From positions 248,001 to 312,000 of the forward strand of contig JADJRQ010000002.1 of the NCBI GenBank assembly GCA_016712175.1: a stretch of 64,000 nt of DNA, written 5' to 3'. A program made the position numbers and the translations under genes. This stretch comes from Solirubrobacterales bacterium. Its GTDB lineage: Bacteria; Actinomycetota; Thermoleophilia; Solirubrobacterales; 70-9. Shown one piece after another: positions 16,564 to 24,767 of the stretch. The notes under the pieces are model-generated. The model worked only from the letters and a program-made list of their open reading frames with translations, ran no database searches and was not told the DNA's origin. The first letter of the stretch is position 1; each line of letters begins with the position of its first letter.

Positions 16564-18118
16564 GGAAGTACGCGAGGACCTTGCCGAACTCAATCGGCGC
16601 CGTGCCCTGACCGAGGACCGGGCGCGTCCTGATGCGGTCGAAAAGCGCCACGGACTCGGCGGAAGGACCGCAAGGGAAAACCTCGATGACCTGATTGATG
16701 AAGGCAGCTTCGTCGAGTACGGTCGCTACGCAGTGGCCGCCCAGCGTGGCCGGCGGGAAATGCAGGACCTCATCGAGCGCACCCCGGCCGACGGAATGAT
16801 CGGTGGAACCGCCCGCATCAATGGTGAGGCCTTCGGAGATCTCAGTGCCTGTGCGGTTCTTTCGTATGACTACACCGTGCTCGCCGGCACACAGGGCGCA
16901 GTCGGTCACCTGAAGAAGGACCGGCTGTTCGAGCTGATCGAGCGCATGAAACTGCCGACGGTGTTCTTCGCCGAGGGCGGTGGCGGCCGGCCGGGCGACA
17001 CCGACTACCCGGCCGTCTCCGCGCTCCACGTTCGAGCGTTCGCGCTCTGGGCAGCACTGTCCGGGGTGGTTCCGCGAATCGCCATCGTGGCCGGCCGCTG
17101 CTTCGCCGGCAACGCAGTGATCGCCGGTTGCTCCGACCTGATCGTCGCCACAAAGAACAGCTCGCTCGGCATGGGCGGTCCGGCCATGATCGAAGGTGGT
17201 GGCCTCGGCTCCGTCCATCCCGACGAAGTCGGACCGGTCGAAGTCCAGAGCATGAACGGCGTGATCGACGTCGTGGTCGAGGACGAAGCCGAAGCAGTGG
17301 CCGTGACCAGGAAACTGCTCGCCTTCTTCCAGGGCGAAACTGAAACTGGTGGGGTTCCGGATCAGAACCTGCTCCGGGAAGTGATTCCCGAACGGCGCCG
17401 GCGGGGGTACGACGTCAATCCCCTGATCGAAATGCTTGCCGACACCGAATCAACCGTCTTCCTCCGTCCCGCATTCGCTCCCGACATGGTCACCGCGCTC
17501 TGCCGGATCGACGGCCGCGCGATCGGCGTGATCGCCAACAATCCGATGCACATGGCCGGCGCGATCACCAGCGAAGGGGCCGACAAGGCCGCCCGGTTCA
17601 TGCAGCTCTGCGACGCCTTCGGACTGCCGATCCTGTCTTTGGTCGACACGCCGGGAATGATGGTGGGCCCCGAAGCCGAGAAGACAGGCCTGGTCCGCCA
17701 CTGCTCCCGCCTGCTGGTCACCGGTGCCGGCTTGACGGTGCCCTTCGTTGCGGTGATCCTCCGTCGCGGCTACGGCCTCGGCGCGCAGGCGATGGTCGCC
17801 GGAAGCCTCCATGAGCCCTTGCTCACGGTCGCCTGGCCGGGAGCGGAACTCGGGCCGATGGGTCTCGAAGGCGCCGTCCGCCTCGGCATGCGCAAGGAAC
17901 TCGAAAAAATCGAAGACGAGGCCGAGCGGGAGAAGACAGTGCGGGACCTGACCGAGATGGCGCTCGAGAACGCCAAGGCCCTGAATGCGGCCACGCTGTT
18001 CGAAATCGACGACGTGATCGATCCAGCCGATACCCGGCGGGTGGTCAGCGCCACTTTCGCGGCCGCCGACTCAGGACGCGAGCCGCCCGCCGCCCCGCGT
18101 TTCATCGACACGTGGTGA
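16541..18118 (+). CDS. Acyl-CoA carboxylase carboxyltransferase (beta) subunit
   Basis: A 525-residue biotin-dependent carboxyltransferase of the propionyl/methylcrotonyl-CoA carboxylase beta family. It moves CO2 from carboxybiotin to an acyl-CoA. The N-terminal half has LIDEGSFVEYGRYA, the GTQGAVGHLKKDRL strand and NSSLGMGGPAMIEGGGLG (CoA/biotin loop). The C-terminal half has GVIANNPMHMAGAITSEGADKAARFMQLCD and LVDTPGMMVGPEAE. No biotin carboxylase or carrier gene adjoins, so partners must be elsewhere. The ATG at 16541 lies inside the GH5 gene end; the pairing with a secreted glycosidase has no obvious metabolic logic. Confidence 0.93.
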   Translation: MPDPQPPEEVREDLAELNRRRALTEDRARPDAVEKRHGLGGRTARENLDDLIDEGSFVEYGRYAVAAQRGRREMQDLIERTPADGMIGGTARINGEAFGDLSACAVLSYDYTVLAGTQGAVGHLKKDRLFELIERMKLPTVFFAEGGGGRPGDTDYPAVSALHVRAFALWAALSGVVPRIAIVAGRCFAGNAVIAGCSDLIVATKNSSLGMGGPAMIEGGGLGSVHPDEVGPVEVQSMNGVIDVVVEDEAEAVAVTRKLLAFFQGETETGGVPDQNLLREVIPERRRRGYDVNPLIEMLADTESTVFLRPAFAPDMVTALCRIDGRAIGVIANNPMHMAGAITSEGADKAARFMQLCDAFGLPILSLVDTPGMMVGPEAEKTGLVRHCSRLLVTGAGLTVPFVAVILRRGYGLGAQAMVAGSLHEPLLTVAWPGAELGPMGLEGAVRLGMRKELEKIEDEAEREKTVRDLTEMALENAKALNAATLFEIDDVIDPADTRRVVSATFAAADSGREPPAAPRFIDTW

Positions 18119-18131
18119 GTCAACAAAACGC

Positions 18132-18178
18132 TTCTGGCAACGATTTCCCCGACCAGGTAGGGGAAATCGTTGCCAGAA
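18132..18178. terminator. Perfect 19-bp hairpin between convergent genes
   Basis: The arm at 18132-18150 and its exact reverse complement at 18160-18178 enclose a 9-base loop. It is the longest perfect stem seen in the window. It starts 14 bases after the carboxyltransferase stop and lies downstream of the minus-strand YrhK-like gene, so it can act on both transcripts. Confidence 0.75.
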
Positions 18179-18189
18179 CGGTCAGGTCT

Positions 18190-18257
18190 GAGCTGCCGGG
18201 GGCTTCGGACTAGCGAGCTGCCGGGGGCTTCGGACTAGCGAGCTGCCGGGGGCTTCA
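18190..18257. repeat. 25-bp tandem repeat, about 2.7 copies, spanning a stop codon
   Basis: The unit GAGCTGCCGGGGGCTTCGG plus ACTAGC is repeated at 18190-18214 and 18215-18239 with no difference. A third, partial copy begins at 18240 and diverges after about 17 bases. On the minus strand the unit encodes the KPPAAR-stop end of the YrhK-like protein. Because 25 is not a multiple of three, each copy shifts frame, so copy number can change the C-terminus. Confidence 0.9.
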
Positions 18258-18888
18258 AACTTTCGTGCACCGCTTTTCTCGATGGCTTGACCAGTAGTGC
18301 GGCGACCAGGAAGCCGATGGCGCCGAGGAACGTGCCGAGGTTGATCCACTCGGCGCTCAGGGGGTCCGTGGCACCCGGCGCAATGTACGCGGCGATCGCC
18401 GAAGCGGCAAAGAAGACCGATCCAGCCATCCCGAGCCAGGTACTCCACCAGTTCCGGGCGTCCGGGTCCCAAAGGCTCTGGGTGTGGGTTGTCGCAGCAA
18501 CCGCGAGCCCCGACGAAACAAGAAAGCAGATCGAACCGAACGCGTCCGGGCGCCAGACCGCGTGCTGGTACTGGGCGGCACCGAGATTCAGGAAAAGTGC
18601 GGCAAACGTGGACAGGTTGAAGAAAAGAGTGCCCGCAAACTGGATCCCGGCTGACCACCAATCGTCCCAATCAGCCTTCGACTTCCAGGCTCCACGGCGC
18701 CAGCGGCCGGTCAGCCGGAACTGGATGAACCCGGCAATGGTGAAAAAGATCGAACCGACGAAGAAGGTGATGTTGCAGGCGACTTCTCCGACCAGTGCGA
18801 GATAACCGGGGCAGGCGCCGATCGCGAAGCAGATCGAACCGATCGCGAAGCCGAGGGATTCACGCCGAAGCCGGAGCAACTTGTTCAA
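18235..18888 (-). CDS. YrhK-like domain membrane protein
   Basis: A 217-residue membrane protein (start TTG 18888) with about six hydrophobic segments in three related pairs. Each pair has the FxxGSxxF pattern: FAIGSICFAIGACPGYL, NITFFVGSIFFTIAGFIQF, and later GSICFLVSSGLAV and AGSVFFAASAIAAY. This pattern belongs to the YrhK domain, whose role is unknown. Aromatic/acidic loops (WKSKADWDDWWSAG, WDPDARNWWSTW) separate the pairs. The C-terminus lies in the tandem repeat at 18190-18257. Confidence 0.78.
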   Translation of the reverse strand: MNKLLRLRRESLGFAIGSICFAIGACPGYLALVGEVACNITFFVGSIFFTIAGFIQFRLTGRWRRGAWKSKADWDDWWSAGIQFAGTLFFNLSTFAALFLNLGAAQYQHAVWRPDAFGSICFLVSSGLAVAATTHTQSLWDPDARNWWSTWLGMAGSVFFAASAIAAYIAPGATDPLSAEWINLGTFLGAIGFLVAALLVKPSRKAVHESLKPPAAR

Positions 18889-18998
18889 CGCGAGATCACC
18901 GGAGCATCGTACAAACTATCCCGAATCCGGTTCGGTTACATCGGCCTCGCCGGATTCTGATCACACTCCTCCTCCGCGGCGAGTGACAGAATAGTCAC

Positions 18999-19916
18999 GT
19001 GGCCCAACGAGAGACGATTGAAATTCACGGACAGCCGGTTACCTACCACCGGGCGGGCAAAGGTCCCCCCTTGGTCCTGATCCACGGAATAACATCGAGT
19101 TCCCGCACGTGGAAGAAAGTCATGCCCCGGCTGGCCGAGAAGTACGACGTGATCGCTCCGGACCTCCTCGGACACGGCAAATCGGCCAAGCCCCACGGCG
19201 ACTATTCGCTCGGCGCATACGCCAGCGGCGTCCGCGACCTGCTGGTTGCGCTCGACGTCCCGAAGGCTACGATCGTCGGCCATTCTCTCGGCGGAGGAAT
19301 CGCCCTCCAGTACGCGTACCAGTTTCCGGACCGGGTGGGACGCATGGTCCTGGTTGACACCGGCGGCATCGACAAGGAAGTGAACCTGGTACTGCGGGCG
19401 GCGACCCTGCCCGGAGCAGAGGTCGTCCTGCCGGTGCTCTTTGCGGCCCCACTTCACGAAGCCGGGCTCAAAATCCGCGGCCTCTTGAACGCGTTCGGCC
19501 TTCGGGCCAGCGCCGACGTCCAGGGTGTGTCCGAGGGCTTTTCCTCACTTACAAAGGCCGACGCCCGGCGGGCATTCCTCCACACGGTTCGTTCGGTGAT
19601 CGATCCGGCCGGCCAGAAGGTCAGTGCCAAGGACCGGCTTTACCTCGCCGCCGACATTCCCTCCTTGATCGTCTGGGGCGAGCGCGACCACATCATCCCG
19701 TCGAGCCACGGCCAACTGGCACATGAACTCATGCCGAACAGCCGGCTGGAGATCTTCCTCGGGGCCGGGCACTTTCCTTTCAACGACGATCCCGACCGGT
19801 TCATCAAGGTGCTGAACGAGTTCATCGAAACCACCGAAGAGGCTGACCTGGATGAAGCCGAAATAAGGCGCCTGCTGAATGAGAACGACAACAGGACCAA
19901 AGCTCTCAACAAGTGA
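18999..19916 (+). CDS. Alpha/beta-fold hydrolase
   Basis: A 305-residue serine hydrolase of the alpha/beta superfamily. It has the oxyanion HG-I motif (LVLIHGITSSSRTW), DLLGHGKSAKP, the nucleophile elbow VGHSLGGGIALQ, the late acid region SLIVWGERDHIIP and the catalytic His in GAGHFPFNDDPDRF. The substrate class (ester, epoxide, lactone) cannot be told. GTG 18999 begins AQRETIEIHGQPVTYH, a normal N-terminus. The stop overlaps the GTG start of the TetR-like gene, so the two proteins are translationally coupled. Confidence 0.92.
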   Translation: MAQRETIEIHGQPVTYHRAGKGPPLVLIHGITSSSRTWKKVMPRLAEKYDVIAPDLLGHGKSAKPHGDYSLGAYASGVRDLLVALDVPKATIVGHSLGGGIALQYAYQFPDRVGRMVLVDTGGIDKEVNLVLRAATLPGAEVVLPVLFAAPLHEAGLKIRGLLNAFGLRASADVQGVSEGFSSLTKADARRAFLHTVRSVIDPAGQKVSAKDRLYLAADIPSLIVWGERDHIIPSSHGQLAHELMPNSRLEIFLGAGHFPFNDDPDRFIKVLNEFIETTEEADLDEAEIRRLLNENDNRTKALNK

Positions 19917-20401
19917 GCGGTTCCCTGGAAACGACTGATGAGATCGCCGAGACGGTTGTCACCGCGCTGGAGGACTATCAGCTGCTTTCGATCACCGTGG
20001 TCACCGAAAACGCCGACGACCCCGAGGCGGCGGTCAAGGGTCTGGTCGCGCTCCACCTGAACTGGACCGAGGAGAACCGTGAGACCGCGACCTTGATCGC
20101 GCGTCACCGGAACGAGGTGGCGGCCGGCCCGCTGAGTGAACGACTGATGGCGAGTAACAAGGAGTACTTCGCTTCGATGAAGACCTGGATTGACCGGCAA
20201 TCCGAGAACGGTCGCATGCCTCCGGTCTCTTTCAACCTGATGCACGCCGTGACTTTCGCTCCGACCCAGGAGATCGCGAAACTCGCAATCGCCGGCCGGC
20301 TGAAGAAGCCTTTGCCCGAGTACGCCGAAGCCCTGGGCAACGCCGCCTGGGCCGGCCTTCGAGCCCTGCCCGGGCGCCAGCGGGATCCGGTCAGCCGGTA
20401 A
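19913..20401 (+). CDS. TetR-like ligand-binding domain without the DNA-binding domain
   Basis: The 162-residue helical protein resembles the C-terminal ligand/dimer domain of TetR regulators: ALHLNWTEENRETATLIARHRNEVAAGPLSERLMASNKEYF, a PPVSFNLMHAVTFAPTQEIAKLAIAG segment and a final EALGNAAWAGLRAL helix. The N-terminal helix-turn-helix of about 50 residues is absent. The start GTG 19913 overlaps the hydrolase stop, leaving no room for it, and the upstream sequence is hydrolase coding in another frame. It may be a regulator remnant or a stand-alone ligand sensor. Its stop at 20401 overlaps the convergent SGNH gene by 11 bases. Confidence 0.65.
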   Translation: MSGSLETTDEIAETVVTALEDYQLLSITVVTENADDPEAAVKGLVALHLNWTEENRETATLIARHRNEVAAGPLSERLMASNKEYFASMKTWIDRQSENGRMPPVSFNLMHAVTFAPTQEIAKLAIAGRLKKPLPEYAEALGNAAWAGLRALPGRQRDPVSR

Positions 20402-21158
20402 CTGCGGCCAGTTCCGGGCGCTTCGGCTCGATGTCGTCGCCCGACGACTTGCCGGTGATGCGACGGCCGATCCAGGGCAGAAAGAAAGCCCAGACCCAGC
20501 GGGCGTCCTCGGCCAACCTGGTCAGTGCCCGTGCCGGATCGATCGGCGGCAGGGTCTCGATCCAGAGGTCGTCGTCCCCGCCGATCAGGGATTCCATTCC
20601 ATGCGCCAGACGCTGGTGACCCTCCGAGTTGAGGTGGAGCCGATCGTCACACCAGATCCGCGGATCGGTGGTGACCGGGATCTTTTCCAGGTCGAGGATC
20701 AGGGTGCCATTCGCTTCAGCCACCTCGCGCAAGGCCTGATTGAAAGTTCGGGTTCGTTCAGTGAGAAAGCGACCGATCGGCGCGAGGTCGGTCGGGTCCG
20801 GATAGGTGATGGTCAGCACCGTCGCTCCCGTCGCCCGCAGGGTCTTCTGCATCTCGTCCATGGTCTCGATCGTCCGATCGAGGTCGAACCCGGGCCGGAT
20901 CATGTCGTTCAGCCCGGCCATGAGACTGACCAGATCGGGTTCGAGTCGCAGGGCCGGCCCGAGTTGTTCTTCTCTGACGTGACCGATGCACCGGCCACGG
21001 ATCGCGAGGTTGGCGTAGAGCATCTCCGGGTTCCGGAGCACCAACGATTCGGCGAAACGGTCGGCCCAGCCCCGCTCCTTGCCGTTGGGGTAGGGATCAC
21101 CGACACCTTCGGTCTGGCTGTCCCCCATCGCTACGAATCGGTTGTAGGTCGTATCCAT
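20391..21158 (-). CDS. SGNH/GDSL-family hydrolase
   Basis: A 255-residue cytoplasmic-looking SGNH hydrolase. Block I reads VAMGDSQTEG (nucleophile Ser, with Gln where GDSL enzymes have Leu). Block II is NLAIRG (Gly), block III is LMAGLNDM (Asn) and block V is DRLHLNSEGHQRLA (Asp and His). These enzymes are esterases or lipases of broad specificity. There is no signal peptide. ATG 21158 starts directly before block I. The C-terminal about 60 residues (WAFFLPWIGRRITG) could be a membrane-associated tail. Confidence 0.92.
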   Translation of the reverse strand: MDTTYNRFVAMGDSQTEGVGDPYPNGKERGWADRFAESLVLRNPEMLYANLAIRGRCIGHVREEQLGPALRLEPDLVSLMAGLNDMIRPGFDLDRTIETMDEMQKTLRATGATVLTITYPDPTDLAPIGRFLTERTRTFNQALREVAEANGTLILDLEKIPVTTDPRIWCDDRLHLNSEGHQRLAHGMESLIGGDDDLWIETLPPIDPARALTRLAEDARWVWAFFLPWIGRRITGKSSGDDIEPKRPELAAVTG

Positions 21159-21236
21159 TCGAGAGCCCCCCGCAGATTCCTGAGGCCGTCATTCTGTCAC
21201 CCGAACGTCCGGGAGGCAAGGACGCGGCCGGGAACT

Positions 21237-22901
21237 TCAGGCCGGCAGGTAGGCCCGGGCGTTCCGGCACTCCTTCACAAGTGCCGCGTGTTTCCGCAGG
21301 AGGAGGCCCGCATTCTGGGGATCGAGGACACGACCGGTGTCTTTGTCGACCAGATTGTCCACCTGGTCGGGGTCGCGGGTCATGTCGTAAAGCTCGTACT
21401 GCGGTCTTTCTCGATCATCGGGATCGAAGTAGACGGCGTACATCGATTCGGCCGAACGAACCGCCCGGATGTGGTTCGGGGGCGGGGCCACATCGGTGAA
21501 CGCACTGCCGGCCTGATGGTCGTCGTAGGTGAAGAGGATCTCGTCCCGGACCGACTCCGAAGTTCCGTCGAGGACCGGGGTCAGGTCCTTGCCACGGATG
21601 CCGTCACCGGAGGTATCCACGCCGGCAAAGGCGGCCATGGTCGGCAGGATGTCGACTAGTGAAACCGGCGCCGCGCTGGTCTTCGCTTCCGGGAACATGA
21701 CCGGATTGGAGACGATCAGTGGCACGTTGATCGTCTCGTCATAGGCATTGAAGGCCTTCTGACGCTGTCCGCCGTGGGACATGCCGAGTTCACCATGGTC
21801 CGAGGTCTTGATGATCAAGGTCTTCGAGCGCAGTGATTCCGGGTCGCCCGGGTCACCCAACGCGTCGACGACCCGCTTGACCTTCCCGTCTACGAGCCGA
21901 TGCAGGTGGGCGTAGAAGCGACAGTAGTCAAGCCGCTGATCATCGTCGAGTACTCCGAGGTAGCTGGACTGGCCAACCTTCATCATCTTGTGAACATGAG
22001 GCTTGCTGGCGAGGTTCTCGTCGACCGACGGAGGTAGTTCGATCTGGTCGAGGTCTACCCATTCGCGAGGCCTGTATCCGCCCTGTTCAAACGTGGAAGG
22101 AAAGGCGAGCACGTCGTGGGGTTGACCAGGGAGACGATCAGCGCCCACGGTTCGGGGAGGATCGCTGAGGAACTCTTCGGCCTGCCTTGCGAAGTCTTCA
22201 TCGAAGCCCTCCTCGGACGTGCCCGACTGGTTGCCGCCACCGAAGCTCGAGGGTTCCGTGTTCTCGCCGGCATCCGGCGGTACCCAGCCTTCGAATCCGT
22301 ACAGCTCCTCAAGCCGGTCGCCGTCTTCGGGAGCCCATTCGCCGCCGGCCGGCTGGCTCAGGTGCCACTTGCCCTTGAGAACCGTGCGATAACCGGCCCG
22401 GGCGAGGATCCTCGCCAGATTCGGGGTCTTCGGATCAAGATTCTTCTCACCCTTGCCGCCGTTGGGCCTTCGGACAGCGTTCCTGAGGACGGTGCTCATC
22501 GCGCTGCGGGGAGAGATCTCGCCTCTACGTGAGGACTCGACCACCTTGCGGACGGTTGCCGGTCCGTTCTTGATGTCCGGCTTGAATCCACCCCGGGTCA
22601 GGGTCAAGTCCACCCCGTGTTCGGCCGGGTACTTGCCGGTGAAAAGCGAGGCCCGGCTCGGCGAGCACATGCATGAGGCGGCGCAGGCTTCCGTGAAAGT
22701 GACGCCGGTCCGGGAAAGCTCGGCATCGGTTGGCACAAGTTCTTCGAGCCATCCGGCCTCTTCGGGCCAGTGACGGGGCTGTCGCTGCTGGTCGGTGAGG
22801 ATCAGCAGGAGGTTCGGCGGCTGCTTGGCTTTCGTCTCGCTCGTCGCGCCCTTCTTGTCCTTCTTGGCCTTTTTTTCGGACTTGCTCACCTGTAAGGGCA
22901 T
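21237..22901 (-). CDS. Sulfatase/alkaline-phosphatase-superfamily hydrolase
   Basis: A 554-residue sulfatase. The metal-binding strand NLLLILTDQQRQPRHW is followed by ASCMCSPSRASLFTGKYPAEHG, where Cys in C-S-P-S-R is the residue converted to formylglycine. GYRTVLKGKWHLS and IIKTSDHGELGMSHGG supply further ligands. The N-terminus is a lysine-rich stretch (KKAKKDKKG) without an export signal, so export, if any, is not Sec-obvious. It overlaps the upstream secreted protein gene by 16 bases and is likely co-transcribed with it. The substrate is unknown; no maturation enzyme gene is nearby. Confidence 0.93.
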   Translation of the reverse strand: MPLQVSKSEKKAKKDKKGATSETKAKQPPNLLLILTDQQRQPRHWPEEAGWLEELVPTDAELSRTGVTFTEACAASCMCSPSRASLFTGKYPAEHGVDLTLTRGGFKPDIKNGPATVRKVVESSRRGEISPRSAMSTVLRNAVRRPNGGKGEKNLDPKTPNLARILARAGYRTVLKGKWHLSQPAGGEWAPEDGDRLEELYGFEGWVPPDAGENTEPSSFGGGNQSGTSEEGFDEDFARQAEEFLSDPPRTVGADRLPGQPHDVLAFPSTFEQGGYRPREWVDLDQIELPPSVDENLASKPHVHKMMKVGQSSYLGVLDDDQRLDYCRFYAHLHRLVDGKVKRVVDALGDPGDPESLRSKTLIIKTSDHGELGMSHGGQRQKAFNAYDETINVPLIVSNPVMFPEAKTSAAPVSLVDILPTMAAFAGVDTSGDGIRGKDLTPVLDGTSESVRDEILFTYDDHQAGSAFTDVAPPPNHIRAVRSAESMYAVYFDPDDRERPQYELYDMTRDPDQVDNLVDKDTGRVLDPQNAGLLLRKHAALVKECRNARAYLPA

Positions 22902-24220
22902 CCGTGTGACTCGAAGGCTTTCCTGTTCGTGTAGTCGCCCTTCGGGTAATAGGCACCCATCGTCTTCCGCGCGTCAAACGGAGTGGAGACATCGAAGATC
23001 GACCGATGGAAGCTCTTGCTCGGCAACACGTTCCGGGTAAGCAACACTCCGGCGTCAGGGCGTCCGGCACCGTCGCCCTCCGGGTCAGCCGGCAACCAGG
23101 CAACGCCGCATTTACGTTTCGCGTTCTTTGGCCGCATCCCCGCCTTGGCGAAAGCAACCACGTACTTCCGACGCTTTCCCCTGAGCGGAACCTGCTCGTC
23201 GAAAAGACAACGGTAGGTCTCGGTCGTGGTCAATGCCTGGATGCCGCACAGGTCCCACTCAACCAGTTGGCCGCGCTTCGTCTTCTTCTGTCCGCCCCGG
23301 GTCTTCGGCGTCCGCGGCATCCGTCCTCTGAGCGCGAGGACCTCGCCGTACTTGAAGCTGTAGGCACCAGTCATGTACCGAGCATCGTTGTTGTTGTACT
23401 GCGTGCCTTCTTCCTCCGGATTGGCAGCCCAGACTTCCTGCTGCTTCTCCGGGCTTCCGTAGCCGGCGAAGACATTCTTCAGATTGAAGAACTTGCGAAA
23501 GGTGATCTCGGGCAACGCAGGATTGGTCTCGGGATCCTTGCCCGCCGTGTTGACCAACCCCTGGTAGACCGCGTTTGGGATCAAATTGCCCGGGTAGTCG
23601 TGGGTCGAATTGAGTTCATCACAGAGCGCCTGCCCAGTGAGAACCCGGCCGTCGGCCAGTTTGAGTCCGGGTTTCGGGATGCCGGTGCCGCCGGAGCGAT
23701 TCCGGCGGCGATCAGGCACGTAGACCCGGTAGAGAATGTCCTGGTACGCACCTTCAATCGGTGCGGCGTAGAGCGTGTTGCGGGCCGGGCTTGACGGCAT
23801 CGCTCCGCCGATGACCCTGATCGCATACCTGCGGTTCTTTGCTCTGCGATTCTTGCCCGGACGCGAAGGATTGATCGAACCTCTCAGCGGCTTGATATCG
23901 GAGTCATTCAGCGAGCTCGAAGAGACGCCGCCGTCCTCATAGGCGTTAAAGGACGAGTAGCGGGCGTGCGGGTAACGACCGTTGAGCGTCAACACTGCGC
24001 CGGGCGGAGTCCGGAACTTGGCACCCCAGTAGCTGATTTCGGTTCCGGGGAAAGCGATGTTCGTCTTGGGGTTCGAAGCCGTGGACGGACCCGTCCAGAA
24101 GCACCCGGCTGTCGGGAGGTCCTTCGGGTTGTAGCCGGTCGGCGAGATCGCGGCCGTGGCAGTTCCCTGAATCGGGATCAGCGCCAGCAGGATCAGGAAT
24201 ATGAGCCGTCTTATTGCCAC
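22886..24220 (-). CDS. Secreted protein of unknown function, partner of the sulfatase
   Basis: A 444-residue exported protein. GTG 24220 is chosen because it begins a clear signal peptide (AIRRLIFLILLALIP...TATA). The mature part begins SPTGYNPKDLPTAGCFWTGP, followed by a beta-rich domain (YWGAKFRTPPGAVLTLNGRYPHARYSSF by parts). The later half has a phenylalanine-rich FRKFFNLKNVFAGYG region. I do not recognise the family; the N-terminal sandwich faintly recalls DUF1214/DUF1254-type proteins. Its overlap with the sulfatase start suggests a shared extracellular or envelope task. Confidence 0.7.
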   Translation of the reverse strand: MAIRRLIFLILLALIPIQGTATAAISPTGYNPKDLPTAGCFWTGPSTASNPKTNIAFPGTEISYWGAKFRTPPGAVLTLNGRYPHARYSSFNAYEDGGVSSSSLNDSDIKPLRGSINPSRPGKNRRAKNRRYAIRVIGGAMPSSPARNTLYAAPIEGAYQDILYRVYVPDRRRNRSGGTGIPKPGLKLADGRVLTGQALCDELNSTHDYPGNLIPNAVYQGLVNTAGKDPETNPALPEITFRKFFNLKNVFAGYGSPEKQQEVWAANPEEEGTQYNNNDARYMTGAYSFKYGEVLALRGRMPRTPKTRGGQKKTKRGQLVEWDLCGIQALTTTETYRCLFDEQVPLRGKRRKYVVAFAKAGMRPKNAKRKCGVAWLPADPEGDGAGRPDAGVLLTRNVLPSKSFHRSIFDVSTPFDARKTMGAYYPKGDYTNRKAFESHGCPYR

Positions 24221-24316
24221 TTCGCTAATAAACCTACCACTGCTCCGAAGTTGCCCTCGGATCACCCTGTGGTAAACAGGGGTACGAGCAAAACGTCCAG
24301 GCGAAAGCGGTGTCCG

Positions 24317-24761
24317 ATGAGCGATGAATCTAACCAGGAACCACTCGAGCGGGTCACCGGTGGCTGCATGTGCGGCAAGGTCAAGTTCGAAGTGAACGCT
24401 CCCCTGCTCGGCGCCGCGCGTTGCTACTGCAAACGCTGCCAGCGCCGGACCGGCACCGCCTTCTCGCAGACCGGCCTGACCCAGCCCGGCTCCTTCCGGA
24501 TCACTGACGGCGAAGAGCACGTGAAGATGTACGAACCCGGTGGTGACGGCTGGAACAAAGGCTTCTGCGCCGAATGCGGCAGCCACCTGCTGACCCGGAA
24601 CGCGGAGAACCCCGACCTGCTCGCCGTGCGAATGGGTGCGCTCGATCAGGACCCTCAGGTTCCGGGTGAGGGCCCATCAGTTCGTCGCCTACGTGGCTCC
24701 CTGGTACGAGATCCCCGACGACGGCTTGCCGCGCTTCGAAGAGAGAATGGCCTACGAATAG
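24317..24761 (+). CDS. GFA/CENP-V-type zinc protein (frame broken)
   Basis: Small zinc protein of the glutathione-dependent formaldehyde-activating (GFA) fold. Zinc cysteines are in GGCMCGKVKFEV, RCYCKRCQRRTG and FCAECGSHL. ATG 24317 starts MSDESNQEP. A one-base insertion near 24662 breaks the C-terminus; removing it gives VRAHQFVAYVAPWYEIPDDG and a stop at 24759-24761. Catalytic glutathione chemistry is not general in this family, so only the fold is claimed. Confidence 0.85.
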
Positions 24762-24767
24762 TTCCCG

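Noticed and set aside
20391..21158. GDSQ in place of GDSL as a sign of an inactive hydrolase
   Set aside because: The nucleophile Ser and the Gly, Asn, Asp and His blocks are all present; the fourth residue of the motif is variable in SGNH enzymes.
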